Of a stretch of DNA of 64,000 nt, positions 60,630 to 64,000 are shown one piece after another. The stretch is from Acidaminococcus massiliensis (GTDB lineage Bacteria > Bacillota > Negativicutes > Acidaminococcales > Acidaminococcaceae). The stretch covers positions 62,001 through 126,000 of the forward strand of contig NZ_LT608315.1 of NCBI RefSeq assembly GCF_900095825.1, given 5' to 3'. The translations under genes were made by a program, and so were the position numbers. The first letter of the stretch is position 1. Each line of letters starts with the position of its first letter. The notes beneath the pieces are model-generated. The model did no database searches. It worked only from the letters and a program-made list of their open reading frames with translations, and had not been told where the DNA came from.

Positions 60630-61615
60630 ACCTTGCCTTCTTTCAGGCTGTCCAGCCGGCGGATCAAATCCTGGATCTGGTCCAATTCATCCAGGCCCCC
60701 GGACACTGCGAACCACTTGGGCAGATAAATGACCTGGCCTTCCCGGATGGCAGCAAAATGATCCCAATAGGAGGCATGATCCCGGAATTCCTGTTCCATG
60801 GCTTCCCGCTGCTCATTTTCCCCCGCCATGGCCGAAACACAGACCACCAGATCAGGCTGATAGGAAAGTGCCTTTTCCTGATCCATGGGGACCATGGAGC
60901 CCCCCATTTCCGGAGCCACGTTGGTAAAGCCCAGCAGCTGGAGCATGGATCCCACAGTGCCATTTTTGTTCTGGAGATAGAAACGGGGCGGCGCAGCCTG
61001 GAGGACCATGACTCTCTTTCCCTGGTTCTGCTGCCGGGCATTTTCCATTTCTTTTTCCACCTGCTGGAACCGTTCCTTGATTTTCATCCCTGCCTCTGAC
61101 TCTTTTCCGAAAGCATCTACCAGGATCAGTGTCAGTTCTTTGATGGAATCATAGGAAACCGTCGGACCTGCATCCACGTAATAGACCGGGATCTTTTCCC
61201 GTTCCAGGATCTTGCCGTAGGTGTCTCGAGCATGGTAGCCCACGATCACCAGATCCGGCTGGAGCGCGATGACTCCTTCCAGATCGATATTGGAGCGCAT
61301 CCCGGTCTGGAATTCCTTTGCATGCTGCTTCAGATCTTCCGGCCACTGGACGATCTTGGTGGCGGGGATCCCCACCAGGTTCACTCCCAGGGCATGGAGG
61401 GTCAGCACCGGTGTATTGGTCAGGGCCACCACCCGTTCCGGTTTTTTGGCCAGGGTTACGCTGCCGGTGATGCCGTATTTTTCCAGGGCTTTGGGATAGG
61501 GCAGAGTCACCGCTGTTTTTTCTTTAGGAGCGGTTTCCTGGGCTTGGGGAACGCAGCCGGCCAAAGCCAGCAGCAGGAAACAGGAAAGCATCAGTAGGAT
61601 CCATCTTTTCACCAT
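60626..61615 (-). CDS. Haem/iron-complex periplasmic binding lipoprotein
   Basis: A 329-residue class III binding protein. A lipoprotein signal (LLLALAGC, Cys about 21) anchors it; the fold shows ERVVALTNTPVLTLHALGV, then LQPDLVIVGY, a long backbone helix, and KNGTVGSMLQLLGF. It hands the ligand to the FecCD permease. The ATG at 61615 has AGGAGA ten bases upstream; the frame to 61666 is longer without a site. First gene of the ten-gene operon, behind the palindrome at 61685-61700. Confidence 0.92.
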   Translation of the reverse strand: MVKRWILLMLSCFLLLALAGCVPQAQETAPKEKTAVTLPYPKALEKYGITGSVTLAKKPERVVALTNTPVLTLHALGVNLVGIPATKIVQWPEDLKQHAKEFQTGMRSNIDLEGVIALQPDLVIVGYHARDTYGKILEREKIPVYYVDAGPTVSYDSIKELTLILVDAFGKESEAGMKIKERFQQVEKEMENARQQNQGKRVMVLQAAPPRFYLQNKNGTVGSMLQLLGFTNVAPEMGGSMVPMDQEKALSYQPDLVVCVSAMAGENEQREAMEQEFRDHASYWDHFAAIREGQVIYLPKWFAVSGGLDELDQIQDLIRRLDSLKEGKV

Positions 61616-61684
61616 GTTATTAGTTTCTCCTAACTTAATTTTGCTGTTTTTCCATGATTTTTTCACGTTATATTCATGTTTAGT

Positions 61685-61700
61685 TAGTTATATATAACTA
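61685..61700. promoter_or_regulatory. Palindromic operator candidate of the haem operon
   Basis: TAGTTATATATAACTA is a perfect 16-bp palindrome about 70 bp before the first start codon. On the minus strand a TATAAC follows 17 bases after a TTATAT that lies inside it, so a repressor bound here would cover the -35. It is not a classical Fur box. Confidence 0.6.
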
Positions 61701-61741
61701 GTTTCGTAAAAAAGATAGCATGCTGAAGAAAAATTGTCAAC

Positions 61742-61780
61742 AAAAAACCTGCAACATCTTTGCCACAGATGTTGCAGGTT
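61742..61780 (-). terminator. Terminator, distal of two after the YhcH gene
   Basis: AACCTGCAACATCT/AGATGTTGCAGGTT perfect 14-bp stem with a 7-base loop, ending in six T on the minus strand. Confidence 0.88.
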
Positions 61781-61786
61781 TGTCAT

Positions 61787-61814
61787 AAAAAAGGCTGCCG
61801 CGTAGGCAGCAGCC
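61787..61814 (-). terminator. Terminator, proximal of two after the YhcH gene
   Basis: GGCTGC/GCAGCC stem (minus strand) followed by TTTTTT, just after the stop codon at 61824. Two terminators in a row insulate the haem operon promoter from upstream transcription. Confidence 0.8.
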
Positions 61815-61823
61815 CACTGCCTA

Positions 61824-63169
<1,346 letters not shown>

Positions 63170-63183
<14 letters not shown>

Positions 63184-64000
63184 TCGGATTCCCCTCTTCT
63201 CGTAAAAATATCCATAAAGGTTCCTGCCTCCTGGTTTCGGGCAGGAACTTCTGCAGCTCTTTTTTCTGGTCTTCCCACAGATTCAGCAGGCTCTGGAGTA
63301 CCCCCTGTTCGAAGCGCACCCGGGTGCTTCCGGCAGCAACTGCATGGATGCCTCCGGTCCGGAGGCCCACCACTTCCTGTCCTAACTGGATGGACCATTT
63401 ATCTGTCTGTCCCACCCTCTGCCGTTCCACCTGAGCCACTACCAAGGTATCAGCTCCGGCCTGCCGGGCTTTCTGCCGCAGTTCTTCCTGGGGCCAGAGG
63501 CCTTCCCGACCAGCCGTATGCCGGTAATCCAGCACCACATACCGGGGCAGCAGGCTCCTGTATTCATCCAGGAGGAACTGGCCCAGATCCGGGGAATAGC
63601 GGGTATCAGCCCCGTTGTCCCTGCACAGGAGCACCAAAGCCGTCAGAGGGCCTGTCCCTTCCTGCTGTTCCAAGGGAGCTGCCGGCCAGATCCCATTCTT
63701 TACGGCTGCCTGTCTTTCTCGATAATAGTCCCGTACCGCTAGATCCAGATAATAAGAAATGGGATGCTGGTAGTCGGTATATTTTCCAGAAAGGGCATAT
63801 TCCTTTTTTTCTCCAAACTGTCGGTATCCGGACCGTGTCACCGTCTGGAGGGCTCCCGGCACTGGATCCAAGGAAGTCACCACCCGGAGGAGATGGATCT
63901 TCGGGCCATACTGTTCGGCAAAAGCCCGGTTTCCCACGGCCGGTGCCCCAAAGGTGATCACCGGGATCTGGTCTGGAGCTACGCCCCGACCTACCAGTTC
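63170..64000 (-). CDS. Class-3 lipase-like protein (5' end missing)
   Basis: The frame is open to the window edge. The visible C-terminal 276 residues begin ELVGRGVAPDQIPVITFGAP, and the motif VITFGAPAVGN is typical of the alpha/beta-hydrolase strand just after the GxSxG nucleophile, which lies outside the window. DPVPGALQT contains the catalytic Asp region and YQHPISYYL a candidate His. The far C-terminal part (from about 63600 down) is not recognised. A GTG at 63961 could mimic a start but falls inside the domain, so the gene is longer. Confidence 0.75.

Overview
The window looks like chromosome from a diderm (outer-membrane-bearing) anaerobic Firmicute of the class Negativicutes, probably the Acidaminococcus/Phascolarctobacterium branch. 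This is inferred from gene content, not from a database match. It combines a valS T-box leader and strong AAGGAGG ribosome sites (Firmicute traits) with TonB, ExbB, ExbD, a TonB-dependent outer-membrane receptor and an O-antigen-ligase-like protein (outer-membrane traits). Citrate lyase genes and many di-/tricarboxylate carriers suggest an organic-acid or amino-acid fermenter. Most of the window is GC-rich; about 19.3-29.7 kb is clearly AT-richer.

Layout: (1) 1-660 is the end of a MscS channel gene. (2) 685-8188 (minus) is a compact aromatic amino-acid operon, aroF-tyrA-aroB-aroA-aroC-pheA-aroE-aroK. Its 5' leader (8246-8498) holds a consensus-like promoter, a 41-codon leader peptide with 12 Trp/Tyr/Phe codons, and a terminator hairpin: a classical attenuator that no automatic call would list. 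(3) 8559-10924 carries a secreted protein of unknown function, an Mrp/NBP35 ATPase and a half-size chromate-transporter protein. (4) 11375-17595 (plus) is a catabolic operon: two-subunit aconitase X, a TRAP transporter, a D-2-hydroxyacid dehydrogenase and a GntR regulator. (5) 17634-18839 is a DUF401 permease, followed by a non-coding stretch with a GC-rich block of unknown nature.

(6) 19.4-29.7 kb is an AT-rich island with two transport-plus-enzyme modules. The first is gltS, an amidohydrolase and an SLC13 carrier (minus), divergent from an MmgE/PrpD enzyme and a LysR regulator (plus), with a large palindrome between them. The second is a DAACS symporter and an M29/NicX-like metalloenzyme with another LysR gene nearby. 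(7) 30.0-31.5 kb encodes a MATE exporter whose start is unclear. (8) 31.5-40.3 kb is the citrate system: a CitX-CitG fusion and a LysR regulator (minus), citDEF (plus), and two nearly identical CitMHS transporters. citD and both transporters share the same promoter layout: a CCCGCAT box, an ATAAG-N6-CTTAT operator, and an extended -10 exactly 57 bp from the operator centre.

(9) 40.3-45.8 kb (minus) is valS-folC-ligase under a T-box leader. (10) 45.9-49.9 kb (minus) holds a VWA/MoxR pair, a DUF805 membrane protein and a NiaR-like repressor lacking most of its usual 3H metal ligands. (11) 50.3-50.9 kb (minus) is a six-tRNA operon (Asn, Glu, Val, Pro, Gly, Arg) with a perfect TTGACA-17-TATAAT promoter. 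(12) 51.3-61.6 kb (minus) is a ten-gene haem/iron locus running from substrate-binding protein, permease and ATPase through an ABC exporter, ExbB, ExbD, TonB and the outer-membrane receptor to a flavodoxin and a radical-SAM protein of the HutW/ChuW/HmuW type, which opens haem without oxygen. (13) The right end has a YhcH-family protein, an amidohydrolase and a truncated class-3 lipase gene.

Two families of imperfect palindromic repeats, unlinked to any gene, lie in intergenic gaps at 9.3, 45.8 and 50.9-51.2 kb. I see no CRISPR array, rRNA gene, intact insertion sequence or prophage.
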